Assembly: GCA_029959085.1 (NCBI GenBank)
Contig: JARWIR010000094.1
Span: 186,001-250,000, forward strand
Direction: 5' to 3'
Source: Nemophila menziesii
Lineage: Eukaryota > Streptophyta > Magnoliopsida > Boraginales > Hydrophyllaceae
DNA length: 64,000 nt
Under the pieces are notes generated by a model that saw only the letters and a program-made list of their open reading frames with translations, was not told where the DNA came from and did not search any database. Both the position numbers and the translations under genes were made by a program. This document shows, one piece after another, positions 1 through 12,311 of this stretch (its first letter is position 1; the number at the start of each line of letters is the position of its first letter).

Positions 1-666
1 CGCCTAGGGTGTGATAAAAATATGATAATAAAATACGGATAAACGATGCACTAACAACCTAGACTAACCACGTTACTCACGTCATGTATCACATGTTGTA
101 TGCAAGTTTTAACGATAAGTCAGATGCAGTCTCAGGGACTTAGTGTGTTATACGAATCACGTCTCACCATTATTGAAATGTGGTTTATCAATTGATTTAT
201 TAAAACAACATTAATAATCATCAATATCTAATTTTAACAGAAAATATTATATTTAACTATTATAATTAATAACCTATATATTTAAAGCATGTTCCAATGA
301 TATAGCGAGTGTATCCATTTGATAAACCATCTAATTATAAAATTAAAGTATTTAAAAATTTTTATCAACTAGTAATTTACAAAAATTTGAATTCAAATTC
401 TTCACATAACTGATAGTTTACTATATATAATAAATATATTAAGCAAATAAAGAAATTAAAATCTTAATAAGCAAAGATGAAAAACATCTAAATCAAGTTT
501 TACTAGTATTAATATCATTTTAAATATATATTAATTCAAATAAGGTAAAATATCAAAATTCAACAAATTATATAAGAACAAAAAACTAATAACTCAAAAT
601 TTATTCAATTAACCAAAAGATGGAAAAATAAAATAATCTATATAAAATTACCACCTCTCCCTTCCT

Positions 667-700
667 AACCCTAGCTTCCACATTTTCTTGTCTATAAATA
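667..700 (+). promoter_or_regulatory. Telo-box and TATA box, U1
   Basis: AACCCTAG (667-674) lies 24 bp ahead of TCTATAAATA (691-700), followed by an ACACACACAAAAACATCATC leader-like stretch. TATA plus an upstream AACCCTA telo-box is a known plant core-promoter combination. The downstream transcript region of U1 is largely deleted. Confidence 0.5.
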
Positions 701-1518
701 ACAAATTACACACACAAAAACATCATCAAATTGTAATATTTTGTATTATTATTTTGTAATGATTGATAGAATGTGTCCGTTCTTTTCTTTTTGTTATTTC
801 CCTTATTTGAACGTAGTCGCAAAGCAAAATTCCAAAAACTCAATGAATTTTCTCGATACTCGGAAAAGTTATTGTATGTACTAAGCATACAATCATACTC
901 AGTACGAGGATACTCAGTCTAGTAACTCAATAAAAAAATTTAAACACTTAGTAACTTTTTCCGTTACTGAGCACTTTTTCCTATACTCTGTATCTTTTTC
1001 CATACTCAATACTCCATACCAGTATCGTTTTTCACACTCGGAACGCCATACTCAGAACTTTTTCAGGCGGTGGTCGGCGATGGTTGGTGGTTGTGGTCGG
1101 TGATGAAAATTCTTGATAGTTAATGAAGGAGGAGAGAGAAAAAAGGATATAGAAGGAGAGAGATTAATGGTAATAGAAGAGAAAAAAGAAGGAGAGGGTT
1201 CATTTGTGGCACCAAGATAGTCTCCAAGACCGAATTCACCCTACGATTTTTAGGACCAAAATTATAATCGTGTTTTAATTTCTTTGTAGTTTTATATAAT
1301 AAAATACAAATTTTTATATGTAATTTCATCAGAGACAAGACATTGGATCTTGGGTCGTTTAACTTCACCTGCTCTATCAAACTTTTTAAATTTATTTTAT
1401 CACGTTATAATTTATTTTATTTGTATATTTTTTAAAATTTTAAAATATAGATTATATTGTATAATATAGGGAACTATAACTTAATTAATTTATATGAATT
1501 TAATATACAAACAACTTA

Positions 1519-1722
1519 GGGCCCATTTGGAAGTGTTTATTTTAGAGTAAAAAAACGCTTCTAGAATAAAAATTTAAATTTGAAAAAATGATTTTAAATC
1601 GAAAATCACTTTATGTGTTTTTTTAAGAAGCACCAACTCATAAAGTGATTTTAAGAGTTTAAAACACTTTAAAAGTTCGTGAAGCACTTTTAAGTACTTT
1701 TTTAAAAAAGCATTTCCAAACA
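1519..1722. mobile_element. hAT-like MITE, U1 copy
   Basis: About 204 bp from GGGCCCATTTGGAAGTGTTT to AAAGCATTTCCAAACA. The right end reads TGTTTGGAAATGCTTT in reverse complement, so CATTTGGAAGTGTTT and TGTTTGGAAATGCTT are imperfect inverted termini (11 of 15). The flanks ACAACTTA (1511-1518) and ATAACTTA (1723-1730) match at 7 of 8 positions, which fits an old 8-bp hAT target-site duplication. The interior folds back on itself (AAAATCACTTTA against TAAAGTGATTTT). The GGGCCCATTTGG terminus is a common theme of plant non-autonomous hAT elements. It has no coding capacity. The family call is an inference. Confidence 0.7.
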
Positions 1723-2732
1723 ATAACTTATATTACATTTTATTATAATATAACGACCGACTTCATTTTTTAAATCGTGGTTATTATTTAATATTATGAA
1801 ATTATATTAAGCGTATTTTACTCCTATTTGTTGATGTTAAGTATCCGTTATCAAGGGTAGTTTAGGAGTTTTATTTAGTGAAGGTTCTAAAATTCAAAAA
1901 AGCCTGGTATGGGAAAATTCTCTATATAGTCAGTGAGTTATATCCTTTTTTATGGCCTTTAGTATCGCCTAGGGTGTGATAAAAATATGATAATAAAATA
2001 AATACGGATAAACGATGCTCTAACAACCTAGACTAATCACGTTACTCACGTCATGTATCACATGTTGTATGCAAGTTTTAACGATAAGTCAGATGCAGTC
2101 TCAGGGACTTAGTGTGTTATACGAATCACGTCTCACCATTATTGAAATATGGTTTAGCAATTGATTTATTAAAACAACATTACTAATCATCAATATCTAA
2201 TTTTGACAGAAAATATTATATTTAACTATTATAATTAATAACCTATATATTTAAAGCATGTTCCAATGATATAGCGAGTGTATCCATTTGATAAACCATC
2301 TAATTATAAAATTAAAGTATTTAAACAATTTTATCAACTAGTAATTTACAAAAATTTGAATTCAAATTCTTCACATAACTGATAGTTTACTATATATAAT
2401 AAATATGTTAAGCAAATAAAGAAATTAAAATCTTAATAAGCAAAGATGAAAAACATCTAAATCAAGTTTTACTAGTATTAATATCATTTTAAATATATAT
2501 TAATTCAAATAAGGTAAAATATCAAAATTCAACAAATTAAATAAGAACAAAAAACTAATTACACCTCTTTGTATGAATAATAAATTATAAACCATAATTA
2601 CTATATTTTTTTTGACTATGTTAACTGTATAAAATATGTTTTAATAAAAAACGAATAACTCAAAATTTATTCAATTAACCAAAAGATAGAAAAATAAAAT
2701 AATCTATATAAAATTGCCGCCTCTCCCTTCCT

Positions 2733-2766
2733 AACCCTAGCTTCCACATTTTCTTGTCTATAAATA
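2733..2766 (+). promoter_or_regulatory. Telo-box and TATA box, U2
   Basis: Intact AACCCTAG and TCTATAAATA; the first ATG downstream is in TTTTTAATGATTG near 2824. Confidence 0.5.
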
Positions 2767-3095
2767 ACAAATTACACACACAAAAACATCATCAAATTGT
2801 AATATTTTGTATCATTATTTTTTAATGATTGATAGAATGTGTCCATTCTCAAAGATGCTTCTTTCTCTGTCGATCTTTTCATTTTCATGTCAAGTGTATT
2901 TTTCTTTTAGAGATCGTTGACCATTCCATTTCAATCAAATATTCTTTCACAGATTAATATTTTTATTAATTTTTTATCATCTTGTCATTCTAATAGATGA
3001 GGGACATGTATAGTAAAATTAATGTGTCATGTCTGTAAAATAAAATGTTTAATGGTATTTATGTATAAATTTCAGATAAGATAGAGACAAAAGAA

Positions 3096-3410
3096 GTGTT
3101 TAGTACCTTCCATGAAGAAGCATCTACTTGTGGACACGCTAACATTTCATTTTGATTTAACGATGATTTGAGAAGAAACAACACGGAGAAGATAAACATT
3201 AACACAGTGCTCAAATCAATAGCTTATTGCTTCTCCTTTATAATGAATTTACTCTCTTTCTGTACTTTGGATGTTTCTAAAGGCCGGTACTTGATTGATT
3301 TTGTGTTGTTATTTTCAATATATTTTATCATAACCTTTATTGTGTTTACATTAATTTTAAAATATCTCTATTTGAACTTGATTCAAATTATTTCATTTTT
3401 TATTTATTGA
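3096..3410 (+). pseudogene. 104-codon frame, broken copy in U2
   Basis: CGA at codon 20 is TGA (3153-3155), so the frame is interrupted early. The later part, from 3168, is open and has Arg in place of Trp after VSKG. Confidence 0.3.
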
Positions 3411-5408
3411 AATTATTATATTGATATTTTAGTTAGATATTCATGGCTACCAGTCGTTTAATATGGAAAAAAATTTACAAAAAAATTAAAGCTGGACATA
3501 TTTCTAGCAAAAATTTATAGTCCTTTACATTTGCATGTTGTAATTGTTCCTAATTTTTCAATTATTATGTTAAAGTTCTGTATTTCAAGTTTGTGATAAG
3601 TTTGTCCTTTTTTTGTTTTTTCATTATATTATACGTGTCATCCTCTTATGACAGAACAGGAGAACAGAAGGACTGTATAGTTATTTATTAAAATAAATAA
3701 TCACATAAAATTAACATTAATAATGTAAATGCAAATAAAAAAAGATTTTACATTGTAAGAAAATCGTAAAATGAGTGAGTAAAGTGTTTCATTTACAAGA
3801 TAAAGGGCTAAGTGTTAAAAAGTGAATCTTTGCTTCAAGCCAATCTCTTTTTCTTTCCTTGCGTAATTAGGGTAGTTTAGGGGACCATGGCCTACCCGAG
3901 TTTTGATATTTCATTTTGAAACCTAAAGTTTAATTTTATAAAAAACAATTTCTGATATCTTGGTTTTCAGTTCATTCACTTGGTCCCCCATGTTTTTATT
4001 TCTGATATATATTTATTTGATCAAAAATATTTTAAATTCTAATAATTTTTCCTTCTCTCTCATATCTCTAACCTCCCCTTTCTCGCACGTGAAAACCAGA
4101 TCTTGCCATGAGCTTCTGTGAGAAGATAGCATAATACTGGTTTCAAACACAAGGTATATTTGATTACAAACTTTATTATCCCATTTCTATATAACTTATG
4201 CTGATGATACGTATTGTTTAGTCAAATGTGTGAGCTTATTATCAAACTTTTCTTGATGATAAAACTCAAATATCATATGATAAGAAGATCAAGTGTTATG
4301 GTCCATTGCTAAAAGACAAGGAAGTGATATTATGAATACGTAGGGCATCAGATTCTAATTCAAGAGATTCGGTGGGATGTAGACGATTTTGGAAGTGACG
4401 TGATGAAGGATTTAGAGAACAACTTTCTTGGGAGGCTCCTGGAATGTTAATAGAAGAAGAAACAAGAATATGAGGACAGTGCATACAAAATACCGCATCT
4501 TGGCTTTAGAAAATTATTGAGTTGGTTTGTTTTGTCAATTTTTGAACTCCTAGTTTAATTTTTTAGTTGCTTTGTTTTGTCAATTTTTGTACTGCTAATT
4601 TTTGTAATGCTAGTCTTTTCTAATAATCATTAGTATTTTTGTAATAATTAGTAGTAATTTCAATTCAATTTCTTTTCTTTTTGTTATTTCCCTTATTTGA
4701 ACGTAGTCGCAAAGCAAAATTCCAAAAACTCAATGAATTTTCTCGATACTCGGAAAAGTTATTGTATGTACTAAGCATACAATCATACTCAGTACGAGGA
4801 TACTCAGTCTAGTAACTCAATAAAAAAATTTAAACACTTAGTTACTTTTTTCGTTACTGAGCAATTTTTCCTATACTCTGTATCTTTTTCCATACTCAAT
4901 ACTCCATACCAGTAACGTTTTTCACACTCAGAACGCCATACTCAGAACTTTTTCAGGCGGTGGTCGGCGATGGTTGGTGGTTGTGGTCGGTGCTGAAAAT
5001 TCTTGATAGTTAATGAAGGAGGAGAGAGAAAAAAGGATATAGAAGGAGAGAGATTAATGGTATTATAAGAGAAAAAAGAATGAGAGGGTTCATTTGTGGC
5101 ACCAAGATAGTCTCCAAGACCGAATTCACCATACGATTTTTAGGACCAAAATTATAATTGTGTTTTAATTTCTTTGTAGTTTTATATAATAAAATACAAA
5201 TTTTTATATGTAATTTCATCAGAGACAAGACATTGGATCTTGGGTCGTTTAACTTCACCTGCTCTATCAAACTTTTTAAATTTATTTTATCACGTTATAA
5301 AATATTTTATTTGTATATTTTTTTAAATTTTAAAATATAGATTATGTTGTATAATATAGGGAATTATAACTTAATTAATTTATATGAATTTAATATACAA
5401 ACAACTTA

Positions 5409-5612
5409 GGGCCCATTTGGAAGTGTTTATTTTAGAGTAAAAAAACGCTTCTAGAATAAAAATTTAAATTTGAATAAATTATTTTAAATCTAAAATCACT
5501 TTAAGTGTTTTTTTAAGAAGCACCATCTCATAAAGTGATTTTAAGAGTTTAAAACACTTTAAAAGTTCGTGAAGCACTTTTAAGTACTTTTTTAAAAAAG
5601 CATTTCCAAACA
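5409..5612. mobile_element. hAT-like MITE, U2 copy
   Basis: Same boundaries as in U1; the interior reads GAATAAATTATT and CACTTTAAGTG, so the central hairpin arm is a better match here than in S-type copies with CACTTTATGTG. Confidence 0.7.
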
Positions 5613-5857
5613 ATAACTTATATTACATTTTTATTATAAAATAGAGACCGACTTTATTTTTTAAATCGTGGTTATTATTTAATATTATGAAATTATATTA
5701 AGCGTATTTTACTCCTATTTGTTGATGTTAAGTATCCGTTATCAAGGGTAGTTTAGGAGTTTTATTTAGTGCAGGTTATAAAATTCAAAAAAGCCTGGTA
5801 TGGGAAAATTTTCTCTATAGTCAGTGAGTTATATCCTTTTTTATGGCCTTTTAGTAT

Positions 5858-6375
5858 CGCCTAGGGTGTGATAAAAATATGATAATAAAATACGGATAAA
5901 CGATGCACTAACAACCTAGACTAATCACGTTACTCACGTCATGTATCACATGTTGTATGCAAGTTTTAACGATAAGTCAGATGCAGTCTCAGGGACTTAG
6001 TGTGTTATACGAATCACTTTAAGTGTTTTTTTAAGAAGCACCAACTCATAAAGTGATTTTAAGAGTTTAAAACACTTTAAAACTTCGTGAAGCACTTTTA
6101 AGTACTTTTTAAAAAAAGCATTTCCAAACAATAACTTATATTACATTTTTATTATAATATAGAGACCGACTTTATTTTTTAAATCGTGGTTATTATTTAA
6201 TATTATGAAATTATATTAAGCGTATTATACTCCTATTTGTTGATGTTAAGTATCTGTTATCAAGGGTAGTTTAGGAGTTTTATTTAGTGAAGGTTCTCAA
6301 ATTCAAAAAAGTCTGGTATGGGATAATTCTCTATATAGTCCGTGAGTTATATCCTTATTTATGGCCTTTTAGTAT
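5858..6375 (+). repeat. Mini-unit m1 (518 bp)
   Basis: The first about 160 bp of a unit are joined to its last about 358 bp at AATCAC (6012-6017). This hexamer occurs at both parental points, ...CGAATCACGTCTC and ...AAAATCACTTTAAG. The right part starts inside the hAT-like MITE. m1 and m2 share GAACTTCGTG-type and AAAAAGTCTGGTATGGGATAATTC variants that m3-m5 lack. Confidence 0.95.
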
Positions 6376-7041
6376 CGCCTAGGGTGTGATAAAAATATGA
6401 TAATAAAATACGGATAAACGATGCACTAACAACCTAGACTAACCACGTTACTCACGTCATGTATCACATGTTGTATGCAAGTTTTAACGATAAGTCAGAT
6501 GCAGTCTCAGGGACTTAGTGTGTTATACGAATCACGTCTCACCATTATTGAAATGTGGTTTATCAATTGATTTATTAAAACAACATTAATAATCATCAAT
6601 ATCTAATTTTAACAGAAAATATTATATTTAACTATTATAATTAATAACCTATATATTTAAAGCATGTTCCAATGATATAGCGAGTGTATCCATTTGATAA
6701 ACCATCTAATTATAAAATTAAAGTATTTAAAAATTTTTATCAACTAGTAATTTACAAAAATTTGAATTCAAATTCTTCACATAACTGATAGTTTACTATA
6801 TATAATAAATATATTAAGCAAATAAAGAAATTAAAATCTTAATAAGCAAAGATGAAAAACATCTAAATCAAGTTTTACTAGTATTAATATCATTTTAAAT
6901 ATATATTAATTCAAATAAGGTAAAATATCAAAATTCAACAAATTATATAAGAACAAAAAACTAATAACTCAAAATTTATTCAATTAACCAAAAGATGGAA
7001 AAATAAAATAATCTATATAAAATTACCACCTCTCCCTTCCT

Positions 7042-7075
7042 AACCCTAGCTTCCACATTTTCTTGTCTATAAATA
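7042..7075 (+). promoter_or_regulatory. Telo-box and TATA box, U3
   Basis: Both motifs intact; this unit lacks the 97-bp AT-rich segment just upstream. Confidence 0.5.
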
Positions 7076-7403
7076 ACAAATTACACACACAAAAACATCA
7101 TCAAATTGTAATATTTTGTATTATTATTTTGTAATGATTGATAGAATGTGTCCGTTCTCAAAGATGCTTCTTTCTATGTCGATCTTTTCATTTTCATGTC
7201 AAGTGTATTTTTCTTTTAGAGATCGTTGACCATTTCATTTCAATCAAATATTTTTTCACATATTAATATTTTTATTAATTTTTTATCATCTTGTCATTAT
7301 AATAGATGAGGGACATGTATAGTAAAATAAATGTGTCATGTCTGTAAAATAAAATGTTTAATGGTATTATGTATAAATTTCAGATAAGATAGAGACAAAA
7401 GAA

Positions 7404-7718
7404 GTGTTTAGTACCTTCCATGAAAAAGCATCTACTTGTGGACAAGCTAACATTTCACTTCGATTTAACGATGATTTGAGAAGAAACAACACGGAGAAGA
7501 TGAACATTAACACTGTGCTCAAATCAATAGCTTATTGCTTCTCCTTTATAATGAATTTACTCTCTTTCTGTACTTTGGATGTTTCTAAAGGCTGGTACTT
7601 GATTGATTTTGTATTGTTATTTTCAATATATTTTATCATAACCTTTATTGTGTGTACATTAATTTTAAAATCTCTCTATTTGAACTTGATTCAAATTATT
7701 TCATTTTTTATTTATTGA
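7404..7718 (+). other. 104-codon frame, U3
   Basis: Intact. Variants: HEKAST, CGQANIS and KMNINT, the last giving an internal in-frame ATG. Confidence 0.25.
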
Positions 7719-9904
7719 AATTATTATATTAAAATTTTAGTTAGATATTCATGGCTATCAGTCGTTTAATATGGAAAAAATTTACAAAAAAATTAAAGCT
7801 GGACATATTTCTAGCAAAATTTTATAGTCCTTGAAATTTGCCTGTTGTAATTGTTCCTAATTTTTCAATTATGATGTTTAAGTTCTGTATTTCAAGTTTG
7901 TGATAAGTTTGTCCTTTTTTTGTTTTTTCATTATATTATACGTGTCATCCTCTTATGACAGAACAGGAGAACAGGAGGACTGTATAGTTATTTATTAAAA
8001 TAAATAATCACATAAAATTAACATTAATAATGTAAATGCAAATAAAAAAAAATTACATTGTAAGAAAATCGTAAAATGAGTGAGTAAAGTGTTTCATTTA
8101 CAAGATAAAGGGCTAAGTGTTAAAAAGTAAATCTTTGCTTCAAGCCAATCTCTTTTTCTTTCCTTGCGTAATTAGGGTAGTTTAGGGGACCATGGCCCAC
8201 CCAAGTTTTGATATTTCATTTTGATCCATAAAGTTTAATTTTGTAAAAAACAATTTCTGATATCTTGGTTTTCAGAACATTCACTTGGTCCCCCATATTT
8301 TAGAGTTAAATCTTAAAGTATTAATTTATTTTTTTCTATATAAACTCTTTTTGTTTATATAATTTAATATAATTTGTATTATTTTCATTCAATACTTCTT
8401 GCATAATTATGATTTAATATAAATCCACTCCAGGGCACAATAAAATTTTAACATGTTACAATTCCAATTACTCTTTTACCCTTTTTTGTTTTTATTTCTG
8501 ATATATATTTATTTGATCAAAAATATTTTAAATTCTAATAATTTTTCTTTCTCTCTCATATCTCTAACCTCCTCTTTCTCGCACGTGAAAACCAGGTCTT
8601 GCCATGAGCTTCTATGAGACGATAGCATAATACTGGTTTCAAACACAAGGTATATTTGATTACAAACTTTATTATCCCATTTCTATATAACTTATGCTGA
8701 TGATACGTATTGTTTAGTCAAATGTGCGAGCTTATTATCAAACTTTTCTTGATGATAAAACTCAAATATCAGTTGATAAGAAGATCAAGGGTTATGGTCC
8801 ATTGCTAAAAGACAAGGAAGTGATATTATGAATACGTAGGGCATCAGATTCTAATTCAAGAGATTCGGTGGGATGTAGACGATTTTGGAAGTGACGAGAT
8901 GAAGGATTTAGAGAACAACTTTCTTGGGAGGCTCCTGGAATGTTAATAGAACAAGAAACAAGAATATGAGGACAGTGCATACAAAATACCTCATCTTGGC
9001 TTTAGAAAATTATTGAGTTGCTTTGTTTTGTCAATTTTTGAACTCCTAGTCTAATTTTTTAGTTGCTTTGTTTTGTCAATTTTTGTACTGCTAATTTTTG
9101 TAATGCTAGTCTTTTCTAATAATCATTAGTATTTTTGTAATAATTAGTAGTAATTTCAATTCAATTTCCTTTCTTTTTGTTATTTCCCTTATTTGAATGT
9201 AGTCGTCAAGCAAAATTCCAAAAAATCAATGAATTTTCTCGATACTCGGAAAAGTTATTGTACGTACTAAGCATACAATCATACTCAGTACGAGGCTACT
9301 CAGTCTAGTAACTCAATAAAAAAATTTAAACACTTAGTAACTTTTTCCGTTACTGAGCACTTTTTCCTATACTCGGTATCTTTTTCCATACTCAATACTC
9401 CATACCAGTAACGTTTTTCACACTCGGAACGCCATACTCAGAACTTTTTCAGGCGGTGGTCGGCGATGGTTGGTGGTTGTGGTCGGTGCTGAAAATTCTT
9501 GATAGTTAATGAAGGAGGAGAGAGAAAAAAGGATATAGAAGGAGAGAGATTAATGGTATTATAAGAGAAAAAAGAATGAGAGGGTTCATTTGTGGCACCA
9601 AGATAGTCTCCAAGACCGAATTCACCATACGATTTTTAGGACCAAAATTATAATTGTGTTTTAATTTCTTTGTAGTTTTATATAATAAAATACAAATTTT
9701 TATATGTAATTTCATCAGAGACAAGACATTGGATCTTGGGTCGTTTAACTTCACCTGCTCTATCAAACTTTTTAAATTTATTTTATCACGTTATAAAATA
9801 TTTTATTTGTATATTTTTTTAAATTTTAAAATATAGATTATGTTGTATAATATAGGGAATCATAACTTAATTAATTTATATGAATTTAATATACAAACAA
9901 CTTA

Positions 9905-10108
9905 CGGCCCATTTGGAAGTGTTTATTTTAGAGTAAAAAAACGATTCTAGAATAAAAATTTAAATTTGAATAAATTATTTTAAATCTAAAATCACTTTAA
10001 GTGTTTTTTTAAGAAGCACCATCTCATAAAGTGATTTTAAGAGTTTAAAACACTTTAAAAGTTCGTGAAGCACTTTTAAGTACTTTTTTAAAAAAGCATT
10101 TCCAAACA
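9905..10108. mobile_element. hAT-like MITE, U3 copy
   Basis: The left terminus is mutated to CGGCCCATTTGG and the interior reads AACGATTCTAG in place of AACGCTTCTAG. Confidence 0.68.
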
Positions 10109-10353
10109 ATAACTTATATTACATTTTTATTATAAAATAGAGACCGACTTTATTTTTTAAATCGTGGTTATTATTTAATATTATGAAATTATATTAAGCG
10201 TATTTTACTCCTATTTGTTGATGTTAAGTATCCGTTATCAAGGGTAGTTTAGGAGTTTTATTTAGTGCAGGTTATAAAATTCAAAAAAGCCTGGTATGGG
10301 AAAATTTTCTCTATAGTCAGTGAGTTATATCCTTTTTTATGGCCTTTTAGTAT

Positions 10354-10871
10354 CGCCTAGGGTGTGATAAAAATATGATAATAAAATACGGATAAACGAT
10401 GCACTAACAACCTAGACTAATCACGTTACTCACGTCATGTATCACATGTTGTATGCAAGTTTTAACGATAAGTCAGATGCAGTCTCAGGGACTTAGTGTG
10501 TTATACGAATCACTTTAAGTGTTTTTTTAAGAAGCACCAACTCATAAAGTGATTTTAAGAGTTTAAAACACTTTAAAACTTCGTGAAGCACTTTTAAGTA
10601 CTTTTTAAAAAAAGCATTTCCAAACAATAACTTATATTACATTTTTATTATAATATAGAGACCGACTTTATTTTTTAAATCGTGGTTATTATTTAATATT
10701 ATGAAATTATATTAAGCGTATTATACTCCTATTTGTTGATGTTAAGTATCCGTTATCAAGGGTAGTTTAGGAGTTTTATTTAGTGAAGGTTCTCAAATTC
10801 AAAAAAGTCTGGTATGGGATAATTCTCTATATAGTCCGTGAGTTATATCCTTATTTATGGCCTTTTAGTAT
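10354..10871 (+). repeat. Mini-unit m2 (518 bp)
   Basis: It has the same length and junction as m1 (AATCAC at 10508-10513) and nearly the same sequence; for example m1 reads AAGTATCTGTTATC where m2 reads AAGTATCCGTTATC. m1 and m2 therefore share one origin and moved together with their neighbouring main unit. Confidence 0.95.
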
Positions 10872-11461
10872 CGCCTAGGGTGTGATAAAAATATGATAAT
10901 AAAATACGGATAAACGATGCACTAACAACCTAGACTAACCACGTTACTCACGTCATGTATCACATGTTGTATGCAAGTTTTAACGATAAGTCAGATGCAG
11001 TCTCAGGGACTTAGTGTGTTATACGAATCACGTCTCACCATTATTGAAATGTGGTTTATCAATTGATTTATTAAAACAACATTAATAATCATCAATATCT
11101 AATTTTAACAGAAAATATTATATTTAACTATTATAATTAATAACCTATATATTTAAAGCATGTTCCAATGATATAGCGAGTGTATCCATTTGATAAAGCA
11201 TCTAATTATAAAATTAAAGTATTTAAAAATTTTTATCAACTAGTAATTTACAAAAATTTGAATTCAAATTCTTCACATAACTGATAGTTTACTATATATA
11301 ATAAATATATTAAGCAAATAAAGAAATTAAAATCTTAATAAGCAAAGATGAAAAACATCTAAATCAAGTTTTACTAGTATTAATATCATTTTAAATATAT
11401 ATTAATTCAAATAAGGTAAAATATCAAAATTCAACAAATTATATAAGAACAAAAAACTAAT

Positions 11462-11558
11462 TACACCTCTTTGTATGAATAATAAATTATAAACCATAAT
11501 TACTATATTTTTTTTGACTATGTTAACTATATAAATTATGTTTTAATAAAAAACGAAT
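11462..11558. repeat. 97-bp segment absent from U1 and U3 (U4 representative)
   Basis: U1 (after 590) and U3 (after 6965) read AAAAAACTAATAACTC where other units have AAAAAACTAATTACACC...AAAAAACGAATAACTC. The flanks AAAAAACTAAT and AAAAAACGAAT match at 10 of 11, which supports deletion between short direct repeats. Confidence 0.88.
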
Positions 11559-11634
11559 AACTCAAAATTTATTCAATTAACCAAAAGATGGAAAAATAAA
11601 ATAATCTATATAAAATTACCGCCTCTCCCTTCCT

Positions 11635-11668
11635 AACCCTAGCTTCCACATTTTCTTGTCTATAAATA
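11635..11668 (+). promoter_or_regulatory. Telo-box and TATA box, U4
   Basis: Both motifs intact; the 97-bp upstream segment (11462-11558) is present. Confidence 0.5.
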
Positions 11669-11996
11669 ACAAATTACACACACAAAAACATCATCAAATT
11701 GTAATATTTTGTATTATTATTTTGTAATGATTGATAGAATGTGTCCGTTCTCAAAGATGCTTCTTTCTATGTCGATCTTTTCATTTTCATGTCAAGTGTA
11801 TTTTTCTTTTAGAGATCGTTGACCATTTCATTTCAATCAAATATTTTTTCACATATTAATATTTTTATTAATTTTTTATCATCTTGTCATTATAATAGAT
11901 GAGGGACATGTATAGTAAAATAAATGTGTCATGTCTGTAAAATAAAATGTTTAATGGTATTATGTATAAATTTCAGATAAGATAGAGACAAAAGAA

Positions 11997-12311
11997 GTGT
12001 TTAGTACCTTCCATGAAAAAGCATCTACTTGTGGACAAGCTAACATTTCACTTCGATTTAACGATGATTTGAGAAGAAACAACACGGAGAAGATGAACAT
12101 TAACACTGTGCTCAAATCAATAGCTTATTGCTTCTCCTTTATAATGAATTTACTCTCTTTCTGTACTTTGGATGTTTCTAAAGGCTGGTACTTGATTGAT
12201 TTTGTATTGTTATTTTCAATATATTTTATCATAACCTTTATTGTGTGTACATTAATTTTAAAATCTCTCTATTTGAACTTGATTCAAATTATTTCATTTT
12301 TTATTTATTGA
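11997..12311 (+). other. 104-codon frame, U4
   Basis: Intact; the same protein reading as U3. Confidence 0.25.

Larger units (their letters stand above)
1..1965 (+). repeat. Unit U1, internally deleted main unit
   Basis: This unit is about 2 kb shorter than its neighbours. Sequence runs normally to GTGTCCGTTCT (near 783) and then jumps to TTTCTTTTTGTTATTTCCC, which in full units lies about 2 kb further on. The four bases TTCT (780-783) are shared by both sides, so the junction looks like a microhomology deletion. The missing part includes the 104-codon frame, the GGGGACCA inverted repeat, the decayed coding-like region and the 45-bp duplication. The 5' half matches U3 (same 97-bp gap after 590); the 3' half has S-type markers such as GTCGCAAAGC. 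Confidence 0.95.
1966..5857 (+). repeat. Unit U2, S type, mosaic
   Basis: The 191-bp segment is missing at CCCCCATGTTTTTATTTCTG (near 3989), which makes this S type, but the 5' part carries L-type markers (AAATAAATACGG near the start, AAATTAAATAAG, GTGTCCATTCTC) as in U11 and U13. The 3' part has markers of U10, U12 and U14 (GGCCTACCCGAG, TTTTGAAACCTAAAG). Its 104-codon frame carries a TGA. Confidence 0.93.
6376..10353 (+). repeat. Unit U3, L type with 97-bp deletion
   Basis: The 191-bp L segment is present, but the 97 bp that begin TTACACCTCTTTG in other units are missing after 6965; only U1 shares this gap. The 104-codon frame is open. It is followed by mini-unit m2. The MITE start reads CTTACGGCCC instead of CTTAGGGCCC. 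Confidence 0.93.

Noticed and set aside
706..888. 60-codon minus-strand frame in U1
   Set aside because: Spans the U1 deletion junction, so it is a by-product of the rearrangement.
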